Shown one piece after another: positions 1 through 8,151 of a DNA stretch of 64,000 nt (position 1 is the first letter of the stretch; each line of letters starts with the position of its first letter). The position numbers were made by a program, and so were the translations under genes. Source of the stretch: DATAOG01 sp963753685 (GTDB lineage: Bacteria; Pseudomonadota; Alphaproteobacteria; Geminicoccales; Geminicoccaceae); contig CAVWDE010000007.1 in NCBI GenBank assembly GCA_963753685.1, forward strand, positions 158,637 through 222,636, written 5' to 3'. A model generated the notes under the pieces. It ran no database searches and was not told where the DNA came from. It saw only the letters and a program-made list of their open reading frames with translations.

Positions 1-428
1 AGGCGCAGATCCTGGACCTCCTGCTCGATCTGCAGCAAAAGCGGGGCATGGCGCTGATCCTGATCACCCACGACATGGGGGTGGTCGCCGAGACCGCGAA
101 GCGCGTGGTCGTGCAGTACGCCGGCCAGCAGGCCGAGATGCAGGACGTGCAGGGCCTGTTCGCCGACCCCCAGCACCCGTACACGGCGGCCCTCCTGAAC
201 GCCCTGCCCGAGCGCTGCCACGAGCGCATCCTGCCGACCATCGCGGGCCTCGTGCCGGGCGCCGGCGATCGCCCGTCGGGCTGCCTGTTCCATCCGCGCT
301 GCGCGTTCGCAACCGCGCGCTGCACGGCCGAGGAACCACGCTTCGCCAAAGGCCCGCGCGGCCTAGTCCGCTGCCACTACCCGCTAACTGGCGAGCGCCC
401 GGCCGGGCATCCCCGCTATGCGCAGTGA
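1..428 (+). CDS. Dipeptide/oligopeptide ABC importer ATPase (DppD/OppD type), 5' end outside window
   Basis: This is the C-terminal part of an ATP-binding subunit that powers uptake of peptides or similar solutes at the inner membrane. The reading frame is open from the first bases of the window. The visible part runs from the helix after Walker B, through the H-loop (LITHDMGVV), to the peptide-importer C-terminal extension with its cysteine cluster (CLFHPRCAFATARC, then CHYP). The Walker A, signature and Walker B motifs must lie upstream. Its usual partner, a DppF-type ATPase, lies downstream on the same strand, but a hicAB module on the other strand separates them, which is unusual because dppD and dppF normally touch or overlap. 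The substrate cannot be told from the ATPase. Confidence 0.93.
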   Translation, partial: AQILDLLLDLQQKRGMALILITHDMGVVAETAKRVVVQYAGQQAEMQDVQGLFADPQHPYTAALLNALPERCHERILPTIAGLVPGAGDRPSGCLFHPRCAFATARCTAEEPRFAKGPRGLVRCHYPLTGERPAGHPRYAQ

Positions 429-444
429 GGCGGGTGTGTCGGGA

Positions 445-876
445 TCAGGCGGCCGGGCGCACCGTCACCTCGAGCCGCACCCCGAGCTCGGCCAGGGCCC
501 GCTCCAGTTGGCCAAGGTACGTGCGCCGCTTCAGATGCAGCAGCGCGTGCACGACCTTCTCGGCCACGCCCAGGCGCCGCGCGAGCTCCGCCTCACTGAT
601 CCCCTGCTCGCGCATCGCGCCGTACAATGCCAGCTTTGCAGCCACCAATGGCGGCACCGGGACCATCGTCCGACCCCTGGCCGGCCCCGGCTTCGGAAGG
701 GACTTTCCCGCCCGGACATAGCAGTTCAGAGCGGTTACCAGGCAATCCTCGGCGAGATGGAGCGCCTCGACCTCGTTGTCGCCCCAGGTCAGCGCCTCCG
801 GCACGTCAGGAAACGACACGTTGATCGCGGACCCATCAGGTTCCGGATCGAGGACGACGGGATAGGCGTACCGCAT
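445..876 (-). CDS. hicB: HicB-type antitoxin with C-terminal helix-turn-helix
   Basis: This is the antitoxin of a type II HicAB system: it binds and neutralises the HicA mRNA-cleaving toxin and represses the operon. The 143-residue protein starts MRYAYPVV. Residues 1-60 form the HicB partial RNase-H-like fold (acidic strand, then SFPDVPEALTWGD and the helix with AEDCLVTALNCYV). Residues 85-140 form an Xre-like HTH (GISEAELARRLGVAEKVVHALL) used for DNA binding. The chosen ATG has a GGGGAG ribosome site just upstream. An in-frame TTG 18 bases earlier would overlap the toxin stop and is less likely. It lies downstream of hicA in the same operon, the usual toxin-first order. Confidence 0.88.
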   Translation of the reverse strand: MRYAYPVVLDPEPDGSAINVSFPDVPEALTWGDNEVEALHLAEDCLVTALNCYVRAGKSLPKPGPARGRTMVPVPPLVAAKLALYGAMREQGISEAELARRLGVAEKVVHALLHLKRRTYLGQLERALAELGVRLEVTVRPAA

Positions 877-890
877 CGGAGGAGCTCCCC

Positions 891-1105
891 TCAAAAGTCT
901 CGCGGATCGATGCCCAGCTGGGACAGCATGTTGCGGAGGTGCCTTTGGGAATCTCCTTCTGGCGTGACGATCGCAGGGTGGTTTCGCGCTCCCCGAATTT
1001 TATGGCCCCATGGCCGCCTTTGCCGCCCGTGGGATCAAACGCGAAGTCCAGATGCCGCCGGCTGGCCAGCTTTCGCAGTTTGCGCAGCAGCTCGTTACCG
1101 CTCAC
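891..1105 (-). CDS. hicA: HicA-type mRNA interferase toxin, frameshifted near its 3' end
   Basis: HicA is a small double-stranded-RNA-binding-fold toxin that cleaves mRNA on ribosomes. The N-terminal part reads MSGNELLRKLRKLA and contains the catalytic-histidine region (GGKGGHGAIKFGE). After KEIPKGT at about position 970 the frame breaks. One base to the side it continues LRNMLSQLGIDPRDF and stops, which is the normal HicA ending, so a single missing C explains the break. The start is a GTG. In the sequence as given the toxin would be misread at its C-terminus and run on into hicB, so it is either inactive or a sequencing error. Total length of about 71 codons with the shift repaired fits the family. 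Confidence 0.82.
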
Positions 1106-1177
1106 CGCGTACAGATCTCAGCTGCGGCGGCACGCGTCAAGGCACCGCCGCGGCCGAGCCTCGTGGGCACCCATGCT

Positions 1178-2197
1178 GTGAATGACCTCGTTCTGCAAGC
1201 GCGCGACCTGGAGCGCCACTACGCGATCCGGCGCGGGCTGTTCAAGGGCTGGGCGGTCTTGCAGGCGCTGCGGGGCGCGAGCTTCGAGCTTGCGGCCGGC
1301 CGCACGCTCGCGGTGGTCGGCGAGAGCGGCTGCGGCAAGAGCACGCTCGCCCGCCTGGTCACCCTGATCGAGCCGCCGAGCGCCGGCGCGCTCACGATCG
1401 ATGGCATCGAGGTCGCAAGCGCCACCGCCCAGCAGCGGCGCCAGCTTCGCCACACCGTCCAGATCGTCTTTCAGGACCCCTACGGCTCGCTCAACCCGAG
1501 AAAGAAGGTGGGCGCGATCGTCGAGGAGCCGCTCAAGGTGAATGCCGCCATGAGCGCCGCCCTGCGCCGGCGCGCGGTCCAGGACATGCTGGCCCGGGTG
1601 GGCCTGCGCCCCGAGCACCGGGACCGCTACCCGCACATGTTCTCGGGCGGTCAGCGCCAGCGGATCGCGGTCGCCCGCGCTCTGATGCTCAAGCCCAAGA
1701 TCGTCGTGCTCGACGAGCCGGTCTCGGCGCTCGACGTCTCGATCCAGGCCCAGGTCCTCAACCTTCTGCTCGAGCTGCAGGCCGAGTTCAAGCTCGCCTA
1801 TCTGTTCATCTCGCACGACCTCGCCGTGGTCCGCCACGTCGCCGACGAGGTGATCGTGATGTACCTCGGCCGGCCGATCGAGCAGGGGACCCGCGCCGCC
1901 ATCTTCGAGCGGCCTCTGCATCCCTATACCCGGGCGCTGCAGGCGAGCAGCCCCTCGACCGATCCGACGCGGCGCTCGCAGCGGCTCGCGATCCGGGGCG
2001 AGCTGCCCTCGCCCCTCGACCCGCCCGCCGGCTGCCCCTTCCACCCGCGCTGCCCGTTCGCCGACCAGCGCTGCCGGAGCGAGGTGCCGAAGCTGCAGCC
2101 GTTCGCCGACGCGGGCCACCTGCACGCCTGCCACGCGGTCGAGGAGGGCCGCCTGCCCGACCTGCCGCGCCCTGCCCACCGCGCCGCGGCAGGTTAG
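1178..2197 (+). CDS. Dipeptide/oligopeptide ABC importer ATPase (DppF/OppF type)
   Basis: This is the second ATP-binding subunit of the importer whose first ATPase ends at the window start. From the GTG start (VNDLVLQARDL) the protein is about 339 residues. It shows Walker A (GESGCGKST), the Q-loop (VFQDPYGSLNPR), the ABC signature (SGGQRQRIAVARAL), Walker B (IVVLDEPVSALD), the H-loop (LFISHDLAVV) and the cysteine-containing peptide-importer tail (GCPFHPRCPFADQRC). The reading frame is open upstream to 1010, but the homology begins at NDLVLQ, so the GTG is preferred. Spacing from dppD is about 750 bases, all of it taken by hicAB and its flanks. Confidence 0.93.
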   Translation: MNDLVLQARDLERHYAIRRGLFKGWAVLQALRGASFELAAGRTLAVVGESGCGKSTLARLVTLIEPPSAGALTIDGIEVASATAQQRRQLRHTVQIVFQDPYGSLNPRKKVGAIVEEPLKVNAAMSAALRRRAVQDMLARVGLRPEHRDRYPHMFSGGQRQRIAVARALMLKPKIVVLDEPVSALDVSIQAQVLNLLLELQAEFKLAYLFISHDLAVVRHVADEVIVMYLGRPIEQGTRAAIFERPLHPYTRALQASSPSTDPTRRSQRLAIRGELPSPLDPPAGCPFHPRCPFADQRCRSEVPKLQPFADAGHLHACHAVEEGRLPDLPRPAHRAAAG

Positions 2198-2224
2198 GCG
2201 CGGGAAACGGGGCAGGCGGGGCGC

Positions 2225-3886
2225 TCAGTCGGCGCCGTGAGCCAGCGCGGCGTCCGCCGGCAGCGCTGCCGGCGCCTCGTCGTCCGGCCGCTCCTCCGCC
2301 GCCCCCTCGATGCTTGTGCGTCGATAAAGGTGCGGCACCAGGGCGCCGATCAGAAAGCCAAGGCCCGACTCCACCAAGACGATCACGTAGGCGGGCGGCA
2401 TATGCGCCGGATCAGTCGGGCTCAAGTACAGGACATAAGTATAGGCGACATAGCCCGCCCCGGCCAACACGCCGGCGAGCCCCAGACCCTCCAGCCAGCG
2501 CCGGGCATTCTTGGCAATCAGCCGGCGGTCCGGCCGCAGGTCGGTCATCCAGGACAAGGCGAATGCGGCTGCGAACGGTACGGTTGCAAACGGCGAGAGC
2601 GGCCAGAGCTGGTGCAGGACGGTTTCGACGCTGCCGCCGGTCAGGAGCATGATGCGCACGTAGTGGATGACGAACCAGCAGCCCGCGGCGATCAGCGCGG
2701 CCACCAGGTAGACCGCAAAGTTGCGGCCGGCGGCGCCCGCGATCGGCAGACGCCGCGCGTAGATCGCCGAGGCCACGGCCGCGGTCATCGAGAGCCCGAT
2801 CGAGAGCGCAAAGACCGGGACCTGCGCCACGGTCCCCGACCGGCCCTGGATGGCCAGGAACACGACGAACAGATAGAACGTGATCGACAGCATGACGCCG
2901 ATCAGGTCGTTCACCGAGATACTGTGCGGCTCCGGCACCAGCTCGCCGAAGCCCCAGGTCCGCAGCTTTCGACAGGCGGCCGCAAGGCTGAAGTTCGACT
3001 GCAGCATGCCGCAGCTGACCAGATGCGTGAGCTCCTTCAGCAGGCGCTTGCAACCGTCGCGGAAGCTGTGCTGCAAGCCACGCATGCTGAGGTCCGGCGC
3101 CTCGGTCCGGCTCAGGACCTCCTGCGCCAGCTGATCATCGCCGCCAGCAAGCCTGGTCCTGAGCAAGACCGCGGCGATCGCCGCCTGCTGGCGGTAGGCG
3201 GCCTGGACGGCTCGATATTCGACCTCGCGATGGGGCAGGAAGTCGGAACGCGCCTCCGGCCGGCGCTGGTCGCCCAACTCGTCGTCGGCCGGATCGTCGG
3301 ACAGGTCGACGACCTCCTCGAGCTTCGCCATCAGGGCGACGATCCGGACCCAGTCGGCCTCGAGCGAGCCGGGCGAGCTGCGCAGGAGCCGCCCGGGATC
3401 GAGCCCCTGCGCCTCCAGGCGCCCCCTCACCTCGCCCTGGTCCGCGAGCGGGATCGTGAAGGACGCGTGCCGGAGCATCATGCTGAGCTGGCGGGCTTTG
3501 CGCGGGATTGCCCCGACCTCCCGGAACGCGCGCTGGAGAGCATCGTCGAGCTTGGCCAGCACCGGCAGCCGCGGCAGCAGGGTGGTCAGGAACAGCGCGG
3601 CCAGCAGCGGCGCCGACAGCCCGCTCATTTGCCCGATCGCCTGCTTGAGGGCGTCGTCGGGTGGACCGGCGCTGCCAAACGCCATCAAGTTGAGCACCTG
3701 CGGGTTGGTGTTGACCAGTCGCGCCAGGATGAACCACAGCACCAGCGCCGCCAGCACATAGCCGGCCAGCGCCAGCATGTATTGCCAGCTGGTGGTCGTG
3801 GAGCGCCAGGTGGCAGGCGTATTAAAGCGGCTCCAGGCATAGACGACGATGCACAGGCCGCCGAAGGTATAGGCGTAGATGTCCAT
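2225..3886 (-). CDS. Multi-spanning membrane protein of unknown function
   Basis: I do not recognise this 553-residue protein. It has about three N-terminal hydrophobic segments (residues 5-25, 38-60, 90-110). A charged cytoplasmic-looking middle of about 200 residues follows (helical, Arg/Glu/Asp-rich, with VEYRAVQAAYRQQAA). The second half has about six hydrophobic segments, among them SVNDLIGVMLSITFYLFVVF and YVIVLVESGLGFLIGALVPH. The tail is acidic and alanine-rich. The ATG reading MDIYAYTFG was chosen because GAGGGTGAGG precedes it; a GTG lies three codons upstream. It has no operon partner with clear spacing; the next gene on the same strand is the C1 protease. A role as a sensor or transport component is possible but nothing in the sequence shows it. 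Confidence 0.75.
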   Translation of the reverse strand: MDIYAYTFGGLCIVVYAWSRFNTPATWRSTTTSWQYMLALAGYVLAALVLWFILARLVNTNPQVLNLMAFGSAGPPDDALKQAIGQMSGLSAPLLAALFLTTLLPRLPVLAKLDDALQRAFREVGAIPRKARQLSMMLRHASFTIPLADQGEVRGRLEAQGLDPGRLLRSSPGSLEADWVRIVALMAKLEEVVDLSDDPADDELGDQRRPEARSDFLPHREVEYRAVQAAYRQQAAIAAVLLRTRLAGGDDQLAQEVLSRTEAPDLSMRGLQHSFRDGCKRLLKELTHLVSCGMLQSNFSLAAACRKLRTWGFGELVPEPHSISVNDLIGVMLSITFYLFVVFLAIQGRSGTVAQVPVFALSIGLSMTAAVASAIYARRLPIAGAAGRNFAVYLVAALIAAGCWFVIHYVRIMLLTGGSVETVLHQLWPLSPFATVPFAAAFALSWMTDLRPDRRLIAKNARRWLEGLGLAGVLAGAGYVAYTYVLYLSPTDPAHMPPAYVIVLVESGLGFLIGALVPHLYRRTSIEGAAEERPDDEAPAALPADAALAHGAD

Positions 3887-4056
3887 GATCCTCACCCTCG
3901 AACGAAATTGTTACCGATGAGGCGAAACCAGCTCGGGACTCATTACAATGAATGGTTGATCGGCCCTTGTGAGGCAGCTCACAGGAGCGTCGGGGCTTTT
4001 TCGCCGGCGCGCGCCACGGGTCGCCGTCCCGGAACGGGCTCGGAAGGAGGCGCCCG

Positions 4057-4200
4057 GTGACCGGCCGCGCAGAGACCGCGAAGAAGACGGCCGGCGACCA
4101 CGTGCCCCAGAGGACCACCGGGCTGATCGGGGCGATCAGGCGGCAGATCCTGATCGGAGGCTCGCGCGGCGGCGCCGACCCGCCGGGCGGCGCGCCGTGA
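4057..4200 (+). CDS. Possible small protein, 47 residues, with strong ribosome site
   Basis: A GTG-started reading frame of 47 codons (begins MTGRAETAKKTAGDH, ends ADPPGGAP) has an AAGGAGG ribosome-binding sequence seven bases upstream. It fills much of the gap between the membrane-protein gene and the protease gene and runs opposite to both. The peptide is basic in its first half and low in complexity at the end, with no signal peptide. I know no family for it. The ribosome site is the only positive evidence, and GC-rich DNA gives many chance frames. The bases before it (about 3887-4056) are less GC-rich and could hold promoters for it and for the divergent membrane-protein gene. Confidence 0.35.
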   Translation: MTGRAETAKKTAGDHVPQRTTGLIGAIRRQILIGGSRGGADPPGGAP

Positions 4201-4244
4201 TCGCGGCGCCTGCGTCGAGCGCGCCCCGCCAGTCTGACGGTCGC

Positions 4245-5120
4245 TCAGGCCTTGAACTGACCGGTGTCGATCCACTCGCTCTTCATGAGACACCACCAGT
4301 CCACCGCCAAGCCCCGCAGCACGTACTCGTAGGGCAGCCAGCCGTAGCCGCCATCGCCCCACCCGGTGCCCCAGGAATTGCGAATCAGCAGCGCGCCGGT
4401 GGTCTCGGTCGCGTTCGGCCCGGTGTTCTTGATCTTGACGCTGTCGTCGTAGCCGACGGCGTCGATCGCATGGCCGCCGATCTGCCTGTCGGCCTTGGTC
4501 GGAAAGGGAATCTTTCCGGACGATGAGGCCTGCTCGATCGATTTGAACACCGTGAACCCGAACATCGAGGGCAGACCGGCCGTCAGATGCGATTTGATCT
4601 GACCGAGCAACAGGTCGCCGGAGGTGCCTGGCGGATCCAGCCGATAGTACGAGATCGCCTGGTAGTTCTGGGCAAAGGCATAACAGAAGGCCGGCGGCTC
4701 CTTGTCAAAATCGGCGATCACATACTCGTAGTACTCCTCCGGCGGCACGCCGAACAAGGTCAGGGCGCCCATCGTCGTGCGCAGGTAGCCGCCCGTGTCG
4801 CCGGTCACCCGCATCAGATTGCGCGTGACCTTGTAGAGAAAGAGACGCGAGGCGTCGATGTGGTTGCCGAACGCCCGCCGCTCGAAGTATTCGACGAGTC
4901 CAACTCCGGCATGGGCGGTGCAGGCGCCCAGGTTCGACTGATCCTCGATCGGCGAGCACCAGGGCCTGAGGTCCGCCGACGGCGGCGGCGACTTGAGCGG
5001 CTTGGCCGCGCCGGCCTTCTTGAGCGGACTTTTGACGTCGTCATGCTCGACCGTATAGTCATGGAAATCCGGAAGATCGCGAACCCAGCCCATTGCCATC
5101 GTGTGATTGGTCTCGGCCAT
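4245..5120 (-). CDS. Papain-family (C1A) cysteine peptidase, no signal peptide
   Basis: This predicted cysteine peptidase has 291 residues. It opens with the bacterial C1A lead MGWVRDLPDFHDYT. The papain-fold landmarks are in order: oxyanion Gln61 and nucleophile Cys67 in DQSNLGACTAHAG, catalytic His217 in GGHAIDAVGYDD, and Asn248 in IRNSWGTGWGDGGYGW. All catalytic residues are present, so activity is expected. No signal peptide or long propeptide is seen, suggesting a cytoplasmic enzyme or one exported by another route. The ATG has AGGAGGAGC upstream. The gene before it on the same strand encodes a chagasin-type inhibitor of exactly this peptidase class, which argues for a regulated protease-inhibitor pair. 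Confidence 0.92.
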   Translation of the reverse strand: MAETNHTMAMGWVRDLPDFHDYTVEHDDVKSPLKKAGAAKPLKSPPPSADLRPWCSPIEDQSNLGACTAHAGVGLVEYFERRAFGNHIDASRLFLYKVTRNLMRVTGDTGGYLRTTMGALTLFGVPPEEYYEYVIADFDKEPPAFCYAFAQNYQAISYYRLDPPGTSGDLLLGQIKSHLTAGLPSMFGFTVFKSIEQASSSGKIPFPTKADRQIGGHAIDAVGYDDSVKIKNTGPNATETTGALLIRNSWGTGWGDGGYGWLPYEYVLRGLAVDWWCLMKSEWIDTGQFKA

Positions 5121-5330
5121 GACAGCTCCTCCTGTAAGTCGCGCCTGTAAAGCCTGCAATTCAATCGCCCAAGCTCAGCCACGGCCACCGTCGCGAGCTT
5201 GGGCGTTTCTGGGACCAGGGGCTGCGCGACGGCCTCGCTCACCGCGATGGGCGGTTGTCTTAGCCGTCGTCGGACCTCGACTCCCAGTTTACGGCCAATA
5301 GCCCCATCCCGGCCCGAATGACAATGGCCT

Positions 5331-5657
5331 TCAGTCTTGCGCCCGAAACGTCACGGCAAATGTTTCGGGGATGGAGTTTTGGCTCTGCCATCCGCGCGAA
5401 AGTTGCAGTCCCACCGCCTCGGTACCGGCCTCGACCGCTTTGAAGGTGAGCACCCGCTCGCCGCCGCCGCCGACCCCCGCACCGGGCGACCGAACGTAGT
5501 CCGAGCTCTCAAGCGCCATCACCTGATGGCCACCCGGCTGAACCGTCCATTGATATCCGGTGGTCGGGTTCTCCTCGAGGTGGATCACGACGACGTCGCC
5601 CGGGCGCAGGTCGACCGTCCTGCCGTCGTCGGCCCGGGTCAGGGTGATCGTCGGCAT
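5331..5657 (-). CDS. Chagasin-family (I42) inhibitor of papain-like cysteine peptidases
   Basis: This 108-residue protein begins MPTITLTRADDG and has the three loops that chagasin/ICP inhibitors insert into papain-like active sites: NPTTGYQW at 30-37, a glycine-rich loop GVGGGGE at 61-67, and RGW at 88-90 in place of the usual R/P-W. These are family landmarks visible in the sequence. There is no signal peptide from this ATG; an in-frame upstream extension (from 5723) has no typical secretion signal either. It is the upstream gene of the C1A peptidase on the same strand, 210 bases apart. Inhibition of that neighbour is inferred from family knowledge and proximity. Confidence 0.88.
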   Translation of the reverse strand: MPTITLTRADDGRTVDLRPGDVVVIHLEENPTTGYQWTVQPGGHQVMALESSDYVRSPGAGVGGGGERVLTFKAVEAGTEAVGLQLSRGWQSQNSIPETFAVTFRAQD

Positions 5658-5938
5658 TCGAGGGCTCCCCACTCCAGCTGTTCGGGCGCTCGCCGCCCGG
5701 TCTGCGGCCAGCACCAACACCACCCCTTGAACCAGCGACGTGGAGGCGAGCCATCAGGCGACCCTGCTCCTTTCGCCTGACCCCGGCGGCTCCGCCCGCG
5801 ATCGGACCTTGCCGGGCGCCAGGACGTCTTGCGGGCCGCAGCCCAGATCGCCGCCGGCAAGGGATCGCTTCGAGCCGGCGAGCGGGCTGGCGCGCGCTCG
5901 ATCCGCCGCCGCCCGCTCGATCCGCCGCCGCCCGCCGC

Positions 5939-7273
5939 TCAGCCCTTCTCCTGCTTGGCGAAGCGTTCGGTGACCGCGGCGATCTTGGCGTGCGCCTTGG
6001 CGACCGCCTCGGCCGGGTCGACGCCGTCGACCAGCACCTCCTGCATCGCCTCCGGGATCAGGTTGGTCGCCAGCACCTCGCCCGACGCGGCCGAGGGCGG
6101 GGCCGCGTAGCTGATCGGCACGCCGGTCTTGGCGATGCCGATGAACTCCTTGAACTCCGGCCGCCCGGTCCACCAGGGATCGTTGAACAGGTCGGGATAG
6201 ACCGGCACAAAGCGGCCGTTGTTCTTGACGATCACATTGTTGTAGCGGGTCGGCTCCATGAAGTACTCGGCGAGCCCCTTGGCCAGGTCGGGGTAGGGCG
6301 CCTGCTTGAACAGGCCGAGCGACCAGGTGTCGATCTGGTTGATGGCACCAGCCGGCCCGGCCGGCACGCCGAACAGGCCGGTCTTTTTCATCAGCTCCGG
6401 GTCCTCGGTCGACAGATAGGCGTAGACGCTGGTCGGGTTGTTGATGAAGGCGACCTGGCCCGACTGATAGGCCTTGTTGTTCCAGGCGGTATCGCCATTG
6501 CCGACCACGCCCTTCGGGATGATCTTGTGCTTGTTGTACATGTCGTTGATGAAGGCGAAGCCCTTGACGTTGCCCTCGTTGTCGAAGGCCGCCTTGCCAT
6601 TCTCATCGTAGGTCTTGCCACCGAAGCACCAGCAGACCTGCATGATGTTGTCGGTGGCATCCGCGGTCAGGCCGAGGTCCATGCCGAAGCCGTAGAACGG
6701 CGGCTTCTGGACCTTGAGGCAGGTCTCGACGAAGGCGTCCCAGGTCCGCGGATACTCGAGCTTGTGCTGCTCGAGCACGTCCAGGCGGGCATGCATCGGC
6801 CAGGGATTGATCGCGAACGGCACGCCCCAGTGCTTGCCGCCATAGTCGACCGCGCGCAGGCAGGGCTCGAAGATCCCGCCCTTCTGGCCGCGCATGCGCT
6901 CGACCACGTCGGTCACATCCAGCAGCTGGCCCTGGGAGCGGTACAGCTGGACGAAGGATTCGTACAACCTGACCACGTCGGGCGGAGTGCCGGTCTCGAG
7001 CGCCGCCGACAGGCGCGCGACCAGCTCGCTGTCGGCGGTCGGCACGAAGGCGGCCTCGTTCTCCTTGAGGCCCGCCATCTTGCGGAACTCCTCGAAATAC
7101 TGGCGCACGGCATCGTCGGCGACCGGCGCGAAGGTCGGCAGGTGCCAGTAGACCAGCTTCTGCTCGCGCGCCGCGAGCGTCTTCTTGGATGCCAGGATGG
7201 TCACGCCGGCAAAGGCGCTGACCGCGGCACCGGTCTTGAGCGCGTCACGTCGGCTGAAGGTCTTGTGGGTCAC
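5939..7273 (-). CDS. Sugar-type ABC importer solute-binding protein (family 1), Tat signal
   Basis: This is a periplasmic solute-binding protein of the carbohydrate type, 444 residues. The N-terminus carries a twin-arginine signal (FSRRDALKTGAAVSAFAGV) ending in an ASKKTLAA-like region. The mature part has family 1 features such as LVYWHLP at the start, an aromatic-rich middle (WGVPFAINPWPMHARLDVL) and a C-terminal segment with GEVLATNLIPEAMQEVLVDG and AKAHAKI. It is first of three genes on the minus strand followed by two permeases, with a 31-base gap. No ATPase gene follows, so an ATPase encoded elsewhere probably serves this system. The ligand is likely a sugar, polyol or glycerol-phosphate-like compound, but is not determined. 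Confidence 0.93.
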   Translation of the reverse strand: MTHKTFSRRDALKTGAAVSAFAGVTILASKKTLAAREQKLVYWHLPTFAPVADDAVRQYFEEFRKMAGLKENEAAFVPTADSELVARLSAALETGTPPDVVRLYESFVQLYRSQGQLLDVTDVVERMRGQKGGIFEPCLRAVDYGGKHWGVPFAINPWPMHARLDVLEQHKLEYPRTWDAFVETCLKVQKPPFYGFGMDLGLTADATDNIMQVCWCFGGKTYDENGKAAFDNEGNVKGFAFINDMYNKHKIIPKGVVGNGDTAWNNKAYQSGQVAFINNPTSVYAYLSTEDPELMKKTGLFGVPAGPAGAINQIDTWSLGLFKQAPYPDLAKGLAEYFMEPTRYNNVIVKNNGRFVPVYPDLFNDPWWTGRPEFKEFIGIAKTGVPISYAAPPSAASGEVLATNLIPEAMQEVLVDGVDPAEAVAKAHAKIAAVTERFAKQEKG

Positions 7274-7304
7274 GGTCGCTCTCCCTGCAGAGGTTCTTTC
7301 GATG

Positions 7305-8150
7305 TCAGGCCTTGACGGCGCCCATGGTCAGGCCGGTGATCAGCCAGCGCTGGAAGAAGAAGTAGACCGCGAGCGGCGGGATCACCGTCAGCGCGGTCGA
7401 GGCCATGATCGGCCCCCAGAAGAACACGTCCTGGATCACGAAGTTGCTGAGCCCGAGCGGGATCGTCAGCACATGCGGGTCGGAATTGAACACGACCGCG
7501 TAGATGTATTCGTTCCAGGACAGGGTGAACGAGAAGAACGCCACCACGGCGAGCGCCGGCAGCGAGATCGGCAGGACGATCCGGAACAGGACGCCGAGCC
7601 GGGTGCAGCCGTCGACCAGGGCCGCTTCCTCGAGCTCAATCGGGATCGACATGAAGTAGCCGATCAGGAGCCACGTGCAGAACGGAATGGTGAAGCCCAT
7701 GTGGGCGATGGTGAGGCCGGTCAGCGTGTTGGTGAGCCCGACGCTGACCATGATCGCGAACAGCGGGATGAACAGCAGCGACTGCGGCACCAGGTAACTG
7801 TAGATCATGGCGCGCGCGAGCCACCGGCGGCCGGGGAATTGCAGGCGCGCGATCGCGTAGGCCGCGAGCGAGGCCGCAAGCACGGTCATGAGCGTGGTCG
7901 CGAGCGCCACGGTCATGCTGTTACGGAAGAACAGAAAGTAGTCAGTTTCGAAGAACAGGACCCGGTAGTTCTCGAGGGTCGGCTGCTGCGGCCACAGGGT
8001 CGCGGTCGTGCCGTAGATCTCGTCGTGGCTCTTCAGCGAGGTCACCAGCATCCAGTAGAACGGGATCAGCGTCCAGATCACGAAGATCAACAGAAAGCCA
8101 GAGCCGATCAGCTTGAGCCGGCGCCGGCTGCCGGCGATCGTGGCGGCCAT
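7305..8150 (-). CDS. Sugar-type ABC importer permease (MalG/UgpE type)
   Basis: This inner-membrane permease of a carbohydrate ABC importer is 281 residues, about six membrane segments, the first at 15-35 (LIGSGFLLIFVIWTLIPFYW). The cytoplasmic EAA loop that docks with the ATPase reads EEAALVDGCTRLGVLFRIVLPISLP. The C-terminus ends FFFQRWLITGLTMGAVKA, the usual MalG-type ending. It follows the other permease gene with 1 base between stop and start, showing tight coupling. Length and layout are normal. Confidence 0.94.
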   Translation of the reverse strand: MAATIAGSRRRLKLIGSGFLLIFVIWTLIPFYWMLVTSLKSHDEIYGTTATLWPQQPTLENYRVLFFETDYFLFFRNSMTVALATTLMTVLAASLAAYAIARLQFPGRRWLARAMIYSYLVPQSLLFIPLFAIMVSVGLTNTLTGLTIAHMGFTIPFCTWLLIGYFMSIPIELEEAALVDGCTRLGVLFRIVLPISLPALAVVAFFSFTLSWNEYIYAVVFNSDPHVLTIPLGLSNFVIQDVFFWGPIMASTALTVIPPLAVYFFFQRWLITGLTMGAVKA

Positions 8151-8151
8151 G

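Noticed and set aside
1118..2179. Long minus-strand frame opposite the DppF-type ATPase
   Set aside because: A mirror frame in GC-rich DNA; the protein is Arg/Gly/Ala-rich with no motif, and the plus strand encodes all ABC ATPase motifs.
2237..4060. 607-codon plus-strand frame opposite the membrane protein
   Set aside because: Composition (Arg, Gln, Gly, His) and the clear membrane protein on the other strand show it is a shadow.
5880..5938. Tandem CTCGATCCGCCGCCGCC units before the binding-protein stop
   Set aside because: Two units of simple GC-rich sequence, common in this genome; no function suggested.
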